A DNA stretch of 10,353 nucleotides from Solirubrobacteraceae bacterium (lineage in GTDB: Bacteria; Actinomycetota; Thermoleophilia; Solirubrobacterales; Solirubrobacteraceae), in assembly GCA_024710825.1 (NCBI GenBank), contig JANJUA010000104.1, positions 1 to 10,353 on the forward strand, read 5' to 3'. Both the position numbers and the translations under genes were made by a program. The notes under the pieces are model-generated. The model was given only the letters and a program-made list of their open reading frames with translations. It was not told where the DNA came from and did no database searches. Shown piece after piece: positions 1-6,288 of the stretch (positions within the stretch are counted from its first letter, which is position 1; the number at the start of each line of letters is the position of its first letter).

Positions 1-299
1 AGCTGGCGAAGATCCGCCGCGTCATCGCCAAGCAGCTCCCCGACGCGCCGCACGAGACGCTGCTGTCGATCGACGCCACCACCGGTCAGAACGGCCTGCG
101 CCAGGCGCAGATGTTCGCCGAGGCCGCCGAGGTCGACGGGATCGTGCTCACCAAGCTCGACGGCACCGCCAAGGGAGGCATCGCGCTCGCGATCGCCGGA
201 GAGCTCGGCATCCCGGTGAAGCTGATCGGGGTGGGGGAGGCGCTCGAGGACCTGCGCCCGTTCGACGCCGACGACTTCGCCCGCGCGCTTCTCAGCTAG
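1..299 (+). CDS. ftsY: Signal recognition particle receptor FtsY, C-terminal part (5' end outside window)
   Basis: FtsY is the membrane-associated GTPase that docks SRP-ribosome complexes at the translocon. Only about the last 98 residues are present, reading in frame from base 3 to the TAG at 297-299. Visible SRP-GTPase landmarks are DATTGQN, where the G-domain closing loop and the SRP-specific insertion meet, then the guanine-specificity motif [10 protein letters not shown], then the C-terminal [16 protein letters not shown] signature that FtsY proteins use instead of an M domain. The absence of a methionine-rich M domain and the ending shortly after DLRPF separate it from Ffh, which lies at 3189-4523 in the same window. 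The N-terminal acidic domain and P-loop are outside the window. The next gene starts 10 bases downstream, and the stop codon overlaps a possible -10 hexamer for it. Confidence 0.96.
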   Translation, partial: LAKIRRVIAKQLPDAPHETLLSIDATTGQNGLRQAQMFAEAAEVDGIVLTKLDGTAKGGIALAIAGELGIPVKLIGVGEALEDLRPFDADDFARALLS

Positions 300-302
300 C
301 GT
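297..302 (+). promoter_or_regulatory. Candidate -10 element (TAGCGT) for a leaderless start at 310
   Basis: TAGCGT fits the actinobacterial -10 consensus TANNNT and is followed by 7 bases and then the ATG at 310, so transcription would begin at or within a base or two of the start codon. The first three bases are also the ftsY stop codon. No Shine-Dalgarno sequence lies before the ATG. The same hexamer sits 8 bases before comM at 8970. No clear -35 is visible. Confidence 0.4.
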
Positions 303-309
303 CCCCGCC

Positions 310-588
310 ATGAGCACCTCCGACGACCTGGACCGGCTCTCCTCCAAGGAGCTCCACGATCGCGCCGTGAAGGCCGCCGAGCGCCACGGCGACGTGAAGT
401 TCCTGTGGCGCCTGCTCGAGGCCGCGCCCGCCGCGGAGGCCGCCGCCGGCCGCACGGACGAGGCGGCCTACGACGTGTCGCACTGGGCCAGCCAGGTCGT
501 CGACGCCTTCCGCGGCCACGACGAGGCCGCCCAGGACGAGCTGCGTCCGCTCTACCTCGAGTACCTGCGCCGGCGTCCGACCGCATAA
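310..588 (+). CDS. Uncharacterised 92-residue helical protein
   Basis: I do not recognise this protein as a named family. It is a 92-residue, charged, probably all-helical soluble protein with no signal peptide, membrane segment or cysteine. The N-terminal half (LSSKELHDRAVKAAERHGD, then FLWRLLEA) resembles short helical hairpins. A middle Ala-rich linker (about residues 38-48) leads to a second helical stretch with aromatic residues (AYDVSHWASQVVDAFRGHDEAAQDE) and an Arg-rich end. Codon third positions are strongly G/C like its neighbours, which supports real coding. It lies between ftsY and nfeD in the same direction with short gaps (10 bases on each side), suggesting co-expression or separate leaderless starts. 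The ATG at 310 is the first start after ftsY. Its function is unknown; a small cytosolic adaptor is only a guess. Confidence 0.75.
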   Translation: MSTSDDLDRLSSKELHDRAVKAAERHGDVKFLWRLLEAAPAAEAAAGRTDEAAYDVSHWASQVVDAFRGHDEAAQDELRPLYLEYLRRRPTA

Positions 589-591
589 GGT
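586..591 (+). promoter_or_regulatory. Candidate -10 element (TAAGGT) or SD for nfeD
   Basis: TAAGGT fits TANNNT and is followed by 7 bases and then the ATG at 599. Its first three bases are the stop codon of the 92-residue gene. The enclosed AAGG, 8 bases from the ATG, could instead act as a Shine-Dalgarno sequence, so the site is ambiguous between leaderless initiation and ordinary translation in an operon. Confidence 0.33.
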
Positions 592-598
592 CCGGGTC

Positions 599-1027
599 AT
601 GGACCCGTGGGTGGTGTGGGTCGTCGCGGCGGTCGCGCTGGCGGTCGGCGAGATGCTCACGACGAGCTTCTTCCTCGGCCCGTTCGCGGGCGGGGCGGTC
701 GTCGCCGCTCTGGTCGCGCTCGCCGGCGGCGGGTGGGTGGCTTCCACGCTCGTCTTCCTCGCGATCTCCGTCGGCCTGCTGCTCTTCGTCCGTCCCGTGG
801 CCAGGCGCCACCTGCGCCAGCCGCCCGCGCTGCGGACCGGCACGGCGGCGCTCATCGGCCGTCAGGCGGTCGTGCTGGAGCGGATCAGCAACGACGAGGG
901 CGTCGGCGTCGCCCGCATCGACGGCGAGGTCTGGACTGCGCGCGCGTTCGACGACGACCGCGTGATCGAGCCGGGCGAGCGCGTCAGCGTCATCGAGATA
1001 CGGGGCGCCACGGCGCTCGTCGACTGA
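599..1027 (+). CDS. NfeD-like membrane protein with C-terminal OB-fold domain
   Basis: This is a short-form NfeD family protein (142 residues) without the N-terminal ClpP-like protease domain of long NfeD proteins. Three hydrophobic stretches fill the N-terminal half: about residues 4-20, 24-44 and 46-66 (the last runs into LLLFVRPVARRHL). The C-terminal part, about residues 78-142, has the NfeD OB-fold pattern: TGTAALIGRQAVVLERI, a middle GVARIDGEVWTARAFDD strand pair, then IEPGERVSVIEIRGATALVD. NfeD proteins are typically encoded beside stomatin/SPFH genes and are thought to partner them in membrane scaffolds. Here the SPFH gene starts 9 bases after this stop, matching that pattern. The WTARA segment and the closing VIEIRGATLxV-like strand make the family call secure, while the biochemical role remains poorly defined for the family. 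Confidence 0.9.
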   Translation: MDPWVVWVVAAVALAVGEMLTTSFFLGPFAGGAVVAALVALAGGGWVASTLVFLAISVGLLLFVRPVARRHLRQPPALRTGTAALIGRQAVVLERISNDEGVGVARIDGEVWTARAFDDDRVIEPGERVSVIEIRGATALVD

Positions 1028-1033
1028 AAGGAA
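1027..1033 (+). promoter_or_regulatory. Shine-Dalgarno for the SPFH gene
   Basis: AAAGGAA, starting at the last base of the nfeD stop, precedes the ATG at 1037. It is one of the few clear ribosome-binding sites in the window and fixes the SPFH start. It implies translation from a joint nfeD-SPFH message. Confidence 0.6.
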
Positions 1034-1036
1034 CCC

Positions 1037-1915
1037 ATGGCCGGACTCATCGTCCTCGGCGTCGTCGTCCTCTTCGTGCTGTTCGTCGCCGCGAGGACCA
1101 TCCGGATCATCCCGCAGGCCCGCGCCGGCGTGGTCGAGCGCCTCGGCCGCTACAGCCGCACGCTGAGCCCGGGCCTGACGATCGTCATCCCGTTCATCGA
1201 CAAGGTCCGCCCGCTGCTCGACCTCCGTGAGCAGGTCGTGCCGTTCCAGCCGCAGCCGGTCATCACCGAGGACAACGTCACCGTGCAGATCGACACGGTC
1301 CTGTACTTCACGATCACCGAGCCGAAGTCGGCCACCTACGAGGTCGCCAACCCGCTGCAGGCGATCGAGCAGCTCACGATCACGACGCTGCGCAACGTCG
1401 TCGGTGGGCTCACGCTCGAGGAGACCCTGACCAGCCGCGACGAGGTCAACAGCCAGCTCCGCGTCGTGCTCGACGAGGCGACCGGCAAGTGGGGGATCCG
1501 CATCAACCGCGTCGAGCTCAAGTCGATCGACCCGCCCGTCTCGATCCAGGAGGCGATGGAGAAGCAGATGCGCGCCGAGCGCGACCGCCGCGCGGCGATC
1601 CTCACCGCGGAGGGCGTCAAGCAGTCGCAGGTGCTGACCGCCGAGGGCGAGAAGCAGGCGGCCGTGCTGCGCGCCCAGGGCGAGCGCGAGTCGGCGATCC
1701 TGAAGTCCGAAGGCGAGGCCAAGGCGATCGACACCGTCTTCCGGGCCATCCACGCCGGCAACCCCGACGGGCCGCTGCTCAGCTACCAGTATCTCCAGAT
1801 GCTGCCGCAGATCGCCCAGGGCGACGCGAACAAGATCTGGGTGATCCCGTCCGAGCTGACCAACGCGCTCGGCAACCTGTCCGAGAGCCTCAGCCCGCGG
1901 CCGCCGGAGCGCTGA
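1037..1915 (+). CDS. SPFH/Band 7 (stomatin-like, QmcA type) membrane protein
   Basis: This is a stomatin/prohibitin-type membrane scaffold protein of 292 residues, the usual length for bacterial QmcA/stomatin homologues. Residues about 3-18 form one N-terminal membrane anchor. The SPFH domain follows: IRIIPQARAGVVERLGRYSRTLSPGLTIVIPFID (residues 22-55, split here by no gap), the LDLREQ strand, VTEDNVTVQID-like region near 76-87, and the RVELKSIDPP motif (158-167). Then comes an Ala/Glu/Lys/Arg-rich coiled coil (about 170-232) with repeated AEGxKQ and EGE units that drives oligomerisation. The C-terminal part (LLSYQYLQMLPQIAQGDANKIWVIP) is typical of the family. It probably forms ring-like assemblies at the inner membrane with the adjacent NfeD protein. 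The last 26 bases overlap the 3' end of the oppositely directed histidine kinase gene. Confidence 0.95.
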   Translation: MAGLIVLGVVVLFVLFVAARTIRIIPQARAGVVERLGRYSRTLSPGLTIVIPFIDKVRPLLDLREQVVPFQPQPVITEDNVTVQIDTVLYFTITEPKSATYEVANPLQAIEQLTITTLRNVVGGLTLEETLTSRDEVNSQLRVVLDEATGKWGIRINRVELKSIDPPVSIQEAMEKQMRAERDRRAAILTAEGVKQSQVLTAEGEKQAAVLRAQGERESAILKSEGEAKAIDTVFRAIHAGNPDGPLLSYQYLQMLPQIAQGDANKIWVIPSELTNALGNLSESLSPRPPER

Positions 1916-3125
1916 CGAGCGGGATCTCCGCGCGCACGGCCGTGCCGTGGCCGGCGACGCTGTGGACGGTCAGCGTGCCGCCGAGCGCCTCGACGCGGTC
2001 GGCGAGGCCGCGCAGGCCGGAGCCCGCGGACGGGTCGGCGCCGCCGACGCCGTCGTCGACGACCTCGACCACGATCCGCCCGACCTCGCAGCGCGCGCGC
2101 ACGGTCGCACCCTGGGCCTGGGCGTACTTCGACACGTTCGCCAGGCACTCGGCCACGACGAAGTAGGCAGCCGCCTCGGTCGCCGGCGGTAGGCGCTCCT
2201 CGGGCGCCTCCTCGACCACGACGGGCAGCGTGGCGCGCGTCGCCAGCTCCTCGATCGCCGGCCCGAGCCCGCGCTCGATGAGGATCGCGGGGTGGATCCC
2301 GCGGGCGAGGTCGCGCATCTCGGCGAGTGCGAGCTTGCTCTCCTCGTGGGCCTCGGTGACGAGCTCGACGGCGTTGTCGTCGCCCGCCTCCAGGCGCTTG
2401 CGCGCCATGCCGAGCTTCAGCGACAGCGCGACGAGCCGCTGCTGCGCGCCGTCGTGGAGGTCGCGCTCGATGCGCCGGCGCGCCTCGTCGGCGGCCTCGA
2501 TGATGCGCGCCTGGCTGGAGCGCATCTCGTGGACGCGGGCGGTGAGCTCCGGGTCGGGGCTGGAGGCGAGGATGAGCTGCGCCCAGGCGCCGTGGACGCG
2601 GCCGAGCGCGTCGAGCACGTGCCACGAGATCCAGCCGAGCAGCACGCCGAGCGGCACGAGCGCCAGCGCCTCCGGCAGCGTGTCCGCGGTGAACAGGCCG
2701 GCCTCGATGCCGCCGTCGACGGCCCAGTAGTAGAGGGGGGCGAGGAGCGTCGCGAAGGTCAGGCCGAGCAGGAGGGTGGCGATGACGAACCAGAGGATCC
2801 CGAGCGGGAACTGCACGAACAGGTAGACGAGGTCCTTCCACGTCTGCGGATCGCCGAGGCGGGTCATGACCTGCGCGGCGAAGCCGGGATGCGGCGGCCG
2901 GCGGTAGTGGGCGGTCGCGTCGACGCCGATCAGCGCGCCGACGAGCGCCCGCTCGGCCTGCGCCATCCAGCGGACGAGCCACAGCATGCCGACGAGGATC
3001 GGGATGCCCACCAGCGTGATCGCGAGGCCGATGCCCGTCGACAGGCCGGTGACGAGGATCGTGAACCACGCCACCCCCAGCACCAGGCTCAGCAGGAGGT
3101 AGAGCGTCCGGCGCACGGGCAGCAC
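1890..3125 (-). CDS. Membrane sensor histidine kinase (HisKA_3/NarL-type, 'Sensor' domain)
   Basis: This is a two-component histidine kinase of about 411 residues. The N-terminal half is a putative sensor domain with membrane segments at about 8-28, 31-52, 101-130 and 153-172 and little extracytoplasmic sequence, suggesting sensing in or at the membrane. The dimerisation and phosphoacceptor region has ARRRIERDLHDGAQQRL with His224 as the likely phosphorylated residue, as in the HisKA_3 (NarL/DesK) class. The ATPase domain shows the N-box ECLANVSKYAQA (Asn330), DDGVGGA (357-363) and GSGLRGLADRVEALGG, followed by GHGTAVRAEIPL. The GTG at 3125 is preceded by TACCGT plus 7 bases, fitting leaderless initiation. 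A GTG at 3116 (408 residues, starting MRRTLYLLL) is the alternative. No response regulator lies beside it here, so its partner is unknown. Confidence 0.93.
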   Translation of the reverse strand: MLPVRRTLYLLLSLVLGVAWFTILVTGLSTGIGLAITLVGIPILVGMLWLVRWMAQAERALVGALIGVDATAHYRRPPHPGFAAQVMTRLGDPQTWKDLVYLFVQFPLGILWFVIATLLLGLTFATLLAPLYYWAVDGGIEAGLFTADTLPEALALVPLGVLLGWISWHVLDALGRVHGAWAQLILASSPDPELTARVHEMRSSQARIIEAADEARRRIERDLHDGAQQRLVALSLKLGMARKRLEAGDDNAVELVTEAHEESKLALAEMRDLARGIHPAILIERGLGPAIEELATRATLPVVVEEAPEERLPPATEAAAYFVVAECLANVSKYAQAQGATVRARCEVGRIVVEVVDDGVGGADPSAGSGLRGLADRVEALGGTLTVHSVAGHGTAVRAEIPLVSAPAAAG

Positions 3126-3132
3126 TTCCCGG

Positions 3133-3138
3133 ACGGTA
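3133..3138 (-). promoter_or_regulatory. Candidate -10 element (TACCGT) for the histidine kinase
   Basis: On the minus strand TACCGT is followed by 7 bases and then GTG at 3125-3123, the spacing expected if transcription starts at the start codon. It lies in the 63-base divergent region shared with ffh, about 35 bases from the ffh -10 candidate. No convincing -35 is seen. Confidence 0.42.
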
Positions 3139-3173
3139 GCCGGGGGTCCGGCCGGCGCCCATACGGCTAGCCC

Positions 3174-3179
3174 TACTCT
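3174..3179 (+). promoter_or_regulatory. Candidate -10 element (TACTCT) for ffh
   Basis: TACTCT fits TANNNT and lies 9 bases before the GTG at 3189. The same hexamer occurs 10 bases before rpsP (4537-4542), in the similar context CTACTCT. There is no Shine-Dalgarno sequence between the hexamer and the GTG, so ffh is probably transcribed leaderless or nearly so. Confidence 0.45.
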
Positions 3180-3188
3180 TGGGCGGAC

Positions 3189-4523
3189 GTGTTCGACGCG
3201 CTCTCCGACAAGCTGCAGGCCACCCTCTCCGACGTCCGCAACCGCGGCGCCCTGACCGAGGACGACGTCAACAAGGCGATGCGCGAGATCCGCCTCGCGC
3301 TGCTCGAGGCGGACGTCAACTTCAAGGTCGTCAAGTCGTTCACCGCCAACGTGAAGGAGCGCGCCCTCGGCGCCGACGTCCTCGGGCAGCTCAACCCGGG
3401 CCAGCAGGTCGTCAAGATCGTCAGCGAGGAGCTCGCCGCGCTGATGGGAGGCGCGGCGGCGGGCGTGTCCTTCTCGCCCCGGCCGCCCACGGTGATCCTG
3501 ATGGCGGGCCTGCAGGGCTCCGGCAAGACGACCGCGACCGCGAAGCTCGCCAGGCACCTGATGAAGGAGCACGACTCGTCCGTGGCGCTCGCCGCGTGCG
3601 ACGTCTATCGGCCGGCCGCCGTCGACCAGCTGGTGAAGGTCGGCGCCCAGGTCGGCGCGACGGTCTACGAGCAGGGCACCGACCGCGACCCGGTGGACAT
3701 CGCCGGCTGGGCGCTGGACCGGGCCAAGCAGGAGGGCAAGGACGTCCTCATCGTCGACACGAGCGGGCGCCTGCACGTCGACGAGACGCTCATGGACGAG
3801 CTCGTGCGCATCCGCAAGGTCGTCCGGCCGCACACGATCCTGCTCGTCGTCGACGCGATGACCGGCCAGGACGCCGTCAACGTGGCCGAGCAGTTCGCCG
3901 AAGCGGTGCAGTTCGACGGCGTCGTCCTGACCAAGCTCGACGGCGACGCGCGCGGCGGCGCGGCGCTGAGCGTCAAGGCCGTCACGGGCAAGCCGATCCT
4001 CTTCGCCTCGACCGGCGAGAAGCTCGATCGGTTCGAGCGCTTCCACCCCGACCGGATGGCGCAGCGCATCCTCGGCATGGGCGACGTGATGTCGCTCATC
4101 GAGAAGGCGCAGGACCAGTTCGACGAGGACGAGGCCAAGGATCTCGAGCGGCGGATGCGCAAGGGCGAGTTCACGCTCGACGACTTCCTCACGCAGCTGA
4201 AGACGATGCGCAAGATGGGCCCGCTTCAGTCGCTCATGGGGATGATCCCGGGGTTCGCGGGCGCGCAGATGAAGAACGTCAAGGTCGACGAGCGCGAGAT
4301 CGACCGCATCCAGGCGATCATCCTGTCGATGACGATGGAGGAGCGTCGGCGGCCGGAGGTCATCAACGGCTCGCGCCGGCTGCGGATCGCGAAGGGCTCG
4401 GGGACCAGCGTGCAGCAGGTCAACGGGCTGGTGAAGCAGTTCGGCCAGATGAAGAAGGTCATGCAGCAGCTCGGCAAGGGCAAGATGCCCGACCTCGCCG
4501 CGCTCATGCGCCAGGGCCGCTGA
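3189..4523 (+). CDS. ffh: Signal recognition particle GTPase Ffh (SRP54)
   Basis: Ffh is the protein core of bacterial SRP. It binds signal peptides on nascent chains and the SRP RNA, and hands the ribosome to FtsY. The 444-residue product has the full N-G-M layout. The N domain (1-95) contains [23 protein letters not shown]. The G domain carries the P-loop GLQGSGKT (107-114), DVYRPAA (138-144), DTSGR (190-194) and [10 protein letters not shown] (248-257). The M domain (about 300-444) has the methionine-bearing segment [15 protein letters not shown] and the RNA-binding SGTSVQQVN region (404-412), followed by a short Lys/Gly/Met tail. Length and start ([13 protein letters not shown]) are normal for the family. 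In many bacteria it is close to ftsY; here four genes intervene. It is followed 29 bases later by rpsP, the usual neighbour. Confidence 0.98.
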   Translation: MFDALSDKLQATLSDVRNRGALTEDDVNKAMREIRLALLEADVNFKVVKSFTANVKERALGADVLGQLNPGQQVVKIVSEELAALMGGAAAGVSFSPRPPTVILMAGLQGSGKTTATAKLARHLMKEHDSSVALAACDVYRPAAVDQLVKVGAQVGATVYEQGTDRDPVDIAGWALDRAKQEGKDVLIVDTSGRLHVDETLMDELVRIRKVVRPHTILLVVDAMTGQDAVNVAEQFAEAVQFDGVVLTKLDGDARGGAALSVKAVTGKPILFASTGEKLDRFERFHPDRMAQRILGMGDVMSLIEKAQDQFDEDEAKDLERRMRKGEFTLDDFLTQLKTMRKMGPLQSLMGMIPGFAGAQMKNVKVDEREIDRIQAIILSMTMEERRRPEVINGSRRLRIAKGSGTSVQQVNGLVKQFGQMKKVMQQLGKGKMPDLAALMRQGR

Positions 4524-4536
4524 TCGCCGCACCCGC

Positions 4537-4542
4537 TACTCT
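4537..4542 (+). promoter_or_regulatory. Candidate -10 element (TACTCT) for rpsP and the ribosomal/tRNA modification block
   Basis: TACTCT lies in the 29-base gap between ffh and rpsP and is followed by 10 bases and then the ATG at 4553. There is no Shine-Dalgarno sequence before this ATG, which is odd for a highly expressed ribosomal protein gene and favours a very short or absent leader. It is identical to the hexamer before ffh. Confidence 0.45.
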
Positions 4543-4552
4543 CTTCGCACCT

Positions 4553-4795
4553 ATGGCAGTTCGACTTCGACTCACCCGCATCGGCGGGAAGAAGGACCCG
4601 GTCTGGCGCGTCGTCGTCGCCGACCAGAGGTCCCCGCGCGACGGCCGAGTGATCGAGACCGTCGGCCACTACAACGCGCAGACCGAGCCCTCCACGATCG
4701 TCCTGGACGGCGACCGCATCAAGTCGTGGATCGAGCGCGGCGCTCAGCCGACGGACACCGTCCGCAAGCTCATGCGCATCCAGGGCATCTCCTAG
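4553..4795 (+). CDS. rpsP: 30S ribosomal protein S16
   Basis: S16 is a small-subunit assembly protein that binds 16S rRNA. The 80-residue product begins with the classic [20 protein letters not shown] pattern, continues with [12 protein letters not shown] and ETVGHYN, and ends with the conserved second half [29 protein letters not shown] segment (here about residues 51-74). The length matches compact actinobacterial S16. It heads the conserved order S16 - KH protein - RimM - TrmD - L19. The KH gene begins 5 bases after the stop, so the downstream genes are very likely cotranscribed with it. Confidence 0.98.
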   Translation: MAVRLRLTRIGGKKDPVWRVVVADQRSPRDGRVIETVGHYNAQTEPSTIVLDGDRIKSWIERGAQPTDTVRKLMRIQGIS

Positions 4796-4800
4796 CCGGG

Positions 4801-5043
4801 GTGCAACCGTTGCGAGAGCTGCTCGAAGAGCTCGCCCGCCGGCTCGTCGACGAGCCGGACCGGGTGTCCGTCGAGCAGTTCGAGGAGGACGACGGGACCG
4901 TCGTCCTCGAGCTCGCGGTGGCCGACGACGACTACGGCAAGGTCATCGGCCGCGGAGGACGCACGGCGAACGCGCTGCGCACGGTCGTGAAGGCCGCCGC
5001 GGTCAAGGAGAACCGGCGCGTCCTCGTTGACATCGTCGAGTGA
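4801..5043 (+). CDS. khpA: KH-domain RNA-binding protein KhpA
   Basis: This is a minimal single-KH-domain protein of 80 residues that binds RNA. In Gram-positive bacteria KhpA commonly pairs with KhpB (Jag/EloR) and influences cell elongation and RNA fate. The diagnostic loop is GKVIGRGGRTANALR (46-60), with GRGG as the GXXG RNA-contact motif. An N-terminal helix (PLRELLEELARRLVDEPDRV) and a final strand (RRVLVDIVE) complete the fold. I chose the GTG at 4801 because it gives the normal length and begins right at the first helix. Reading further upstream would run back into rpsP. The location between rpsP and rimM is the standard one. The stop overlaps the rimM start region, implying coupled translation. 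Confidence 0.93.
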   Translation: MQPLRELLEELARRLVDEPDRVSVEQFEEDDGTVVLELAVADDDYGKVIGRGGRTANALRTVVKAAAVKENRRVLVDIVE

Positions 5044-5530
5044 GCTGCGCGCCGGCGTGGTCGGCAAGCCCCACGGGCTCGACGGCTCAGTGCACGTCGT
5101 CGGAGCCGACCGGCCCGAGCTGCTCGCCTCCGGCTCTGTCGTGACCGTCGCGGGAGCGCCGCGCGAGATCCTGCGCCGCGCCGGGACGCCCGCCCGGCCG
5201 ATCGTGCGGTTGGCCGGCTGCGACTCGCGCTCGGACGCCGAGGCGCTGCGCGGCGCCGAGCTGCTCGTGCCCAAGGCGGCCGCCGGGGCGCTCGACGAGG
5301 ACGAGTTCTGGGCCGACGACCTGGTCGGCTGCACGGTCGTCGACGGGCCGGCCGAGGTCGGCGTGGTGCGGCGCCTGCTGGCGTACCCCTCGTGCGAGCT
5401 GTTGGAGGTCGAGCGAGCCGCCGGCGGCGGCGAGCTGCTCGTGCCGATGGTCCGCGACGCGATCCGCTCCCTGGACCTCGACGCTCGGCGCATAGACGTC
5501 TCGCTCGGCTTCCTGGGGGAGGAGCCTTGA
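5027..5530 (+). CDS. rimM: Ribosome maturation factor RimM
   Basis: RimM binds S19 and assists 30S head maturation and 16S rRNA processing. The 167-residue product has the N-terminal RimM barrel with VVGKPHGLDGSVHV (11-24) and ending near LRGAELLVPKA. The C-terminal PRC-barrel domain starts at EFWADDLVGCTVV (93-105) and includes VGVVRRLLAYPSCELLEVER, then ELLVPMVRDAIRSLDLDARRIDVSL. The start is the TTG at 5027, inside the last codons of khpA (17-base overlap). No in-frame ATG or GTG lies before the conserved GKPHG motif except a GTG at 5057, which would cut the first strand. An AAGGAG at 5005-5010 is too far upstream to be a normal ribosome-binding site, so initiation may depend on coupling to khpA. 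The stop overlaps the trmD start by 4 bases. Confidence 0.93.
   Translation: MTSSSELRAGVVGKPHGLDGSVHVVGADRPELLASGSVVTVAGAPREILRRAGTPARPIVRLAGCDSRSDAEALRGAELLVPKAAAGALDEDEFWADDLVGCTVVDGPAEVGVVRRLLAYPSCELLEVERAAGGGELLVPMVRDAIRSLDLDARRIDVSLGFLGEEP
5518..5524 (+). promoter_or_regulatory. Shine-Dalgarno for trmD
   Basis: GGAGGAG lies at the end of rimM, just before the TTG at 5527. It is the strongest purine-rich ribosome-binding site in this block and decides the non-ATG trmD start, although the spacing is short (4 bases from GGAGG). The arrangement supports translational coupling between rimM and trmD. Confidence 0.55.
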
Positions 5531-6210
5531 ACATCGACGTCTTCACCCTGTTCCCCGAGTGGTTCGACTGGTTTCGCACGCAGCGCCACGTGCGCAACGT
5601 GCTGGAGACGGGCTCGAGCCTCGAGTGCGTCAACCCCCGCGACCACACGACGCTGTCGGGCCGCCAGGTCGACGACACGCCGTTCGGCGGCGGCGCCGGG
5701 ATGGTGCTGCGCGTCGACGTGATGGAGCGGGCGCTGAGCGCGCGCTACGACATGGACGCGCTCGATGTGCGGTCGCGGCGCAGGGTGATCGCGCTGACGC
5801 CCGGCGGGCGGATCCTCGACGACGCGTTCGTCGACGAGCTCGCGGCCGAGCCGGCGATCACGCTGCTCTGCGGGCGCTACGAGGGCTTCGACGAGCGGAT
5901 CGTGCAGCACCTCGCCAGCGATGCGCTCTCCGTCGGCCGCTACGTGCTCAGCGGCGGCGAGCTGGCGGCGATGGTCGTGTGCGACGCGGTGCTGCGCAAG
6001 CTCCCCGGGGCGCTCGGCCACGCCGACTCCGCCGAGGAGGAGTCGTTCTCCGCGGCGCTCGGGGGCAACCCGGAGTACCCGCACTACACCCGGCCCGCCG
6101 AGTGGCGCGGCCACGCGGTGCCGGACGTGCTGCTATCCGGCAACCACGAGCACGTGCGACAGTGGCGCCGTGATCGCAGCCGCGAGCGCGGCGGCCATGG
6201 TGCGAGCTGA
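5527..6210 (+). CDS. trmD: tRNA (guanine37-N1)-methyltransferase TrmD
   Basis: TrmD transfers a methyl group from S-adenosylmethionine to N1 of G37 in tRNAs reading CNN, CCN and CGG-type codons, which prevents +1 frameshifting. The 227-residue product begins NIDVFTLFPEWF after a TTG start. It carries the SPOUT-family trefoil-knot motifs in order: DDTPFGGGAGMV (49-60), LLCGRYEGFDERI (113-125) and SVGRYVLSGGELAAM (135-149). After that comes the flexible linker with NPEYPHYTRPAEWRG (181-195) and the C-terminal helix domain with VPDVLLSGNHEHVRQWRR. The length is normal and the tail is slightly short and basic. The start overlaps the rimM stop (TTGA). Confidence 0.97.
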   Translation: MNIDVFTLFPEWFDWFRTQRHVRNVLETGSSLECVNPRDHTTLSGRQVDDTPFGGGAGMVLRVDVMERALSARYDMDALDVRSRRRVIALTPGGRILDDAFVDELAAEPAITLLCGRYEGFDERIVQHLASDALSVGRYVLSGGELAAMVVCDAVLRKLPGALGHADSAEEESFSAALGGNPEYPHYTRPAEWRGHAVPDVLLSGNHEHVRQWRRDRSRERGGHGAS

Positions 6211-6223
6211 ACGTCCGCTCCGC

Positions 6224-6229
6224 TACCAT
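6224..6229 (+). promoter_or_regulatory. Possible -10 element (TACCAT) upstream of rplS
   Basis: TACCAT fits TANNNT and lies 14 bases after the trmD stop. Unlike the other candidates it is 59 bases before the preferred rplS start (6289), so a transcript from it would carry a leader of roughly 50 bases. The 78-base trmD-rplS gap is the longest gap inside the core block, which agrees with an internal promoter. No -35 is clear. Confidence 0.3.
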
Positions 6230-6288
6230 GACCGCTTCGCGCCGGCCGCCTTGTGTGCCACCCGACCACGGCTGCGCGCCATCTCTTC

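Noticed and set aside
296..1753. Minus-strand open frame of nearly 490 codons opposite nfeD and the SPFH gene
   Set aside because: The translation is Arg/Asp/Leu-rich low complexity with no domain, and the plus-strand genes are clear family members.
3126..4532. Long open antisense frame that continues the histidine kinase frame upstream through the whole of ffh
   Set aside because: ffh on the other strand is unmistakable, and the antisense translation is low-complexity His/Leu/Arg/Glu-rich sequence typical of shadows in GC-rich DNA. The kinase starts cleanly at 3125 or 3116.
4792..6114. Minus-strand open frame of about 440 codons opposite rimM and trmD
   Set aside because: Same shadow effect; rimM and trmD carry full conserved motifs on the plus strand.
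6253..6288. Upstream GTG start for L19
   Set aside because: It would add [12 protein letters not shown], which is unlike any L19 N terminus, and has no SD either.
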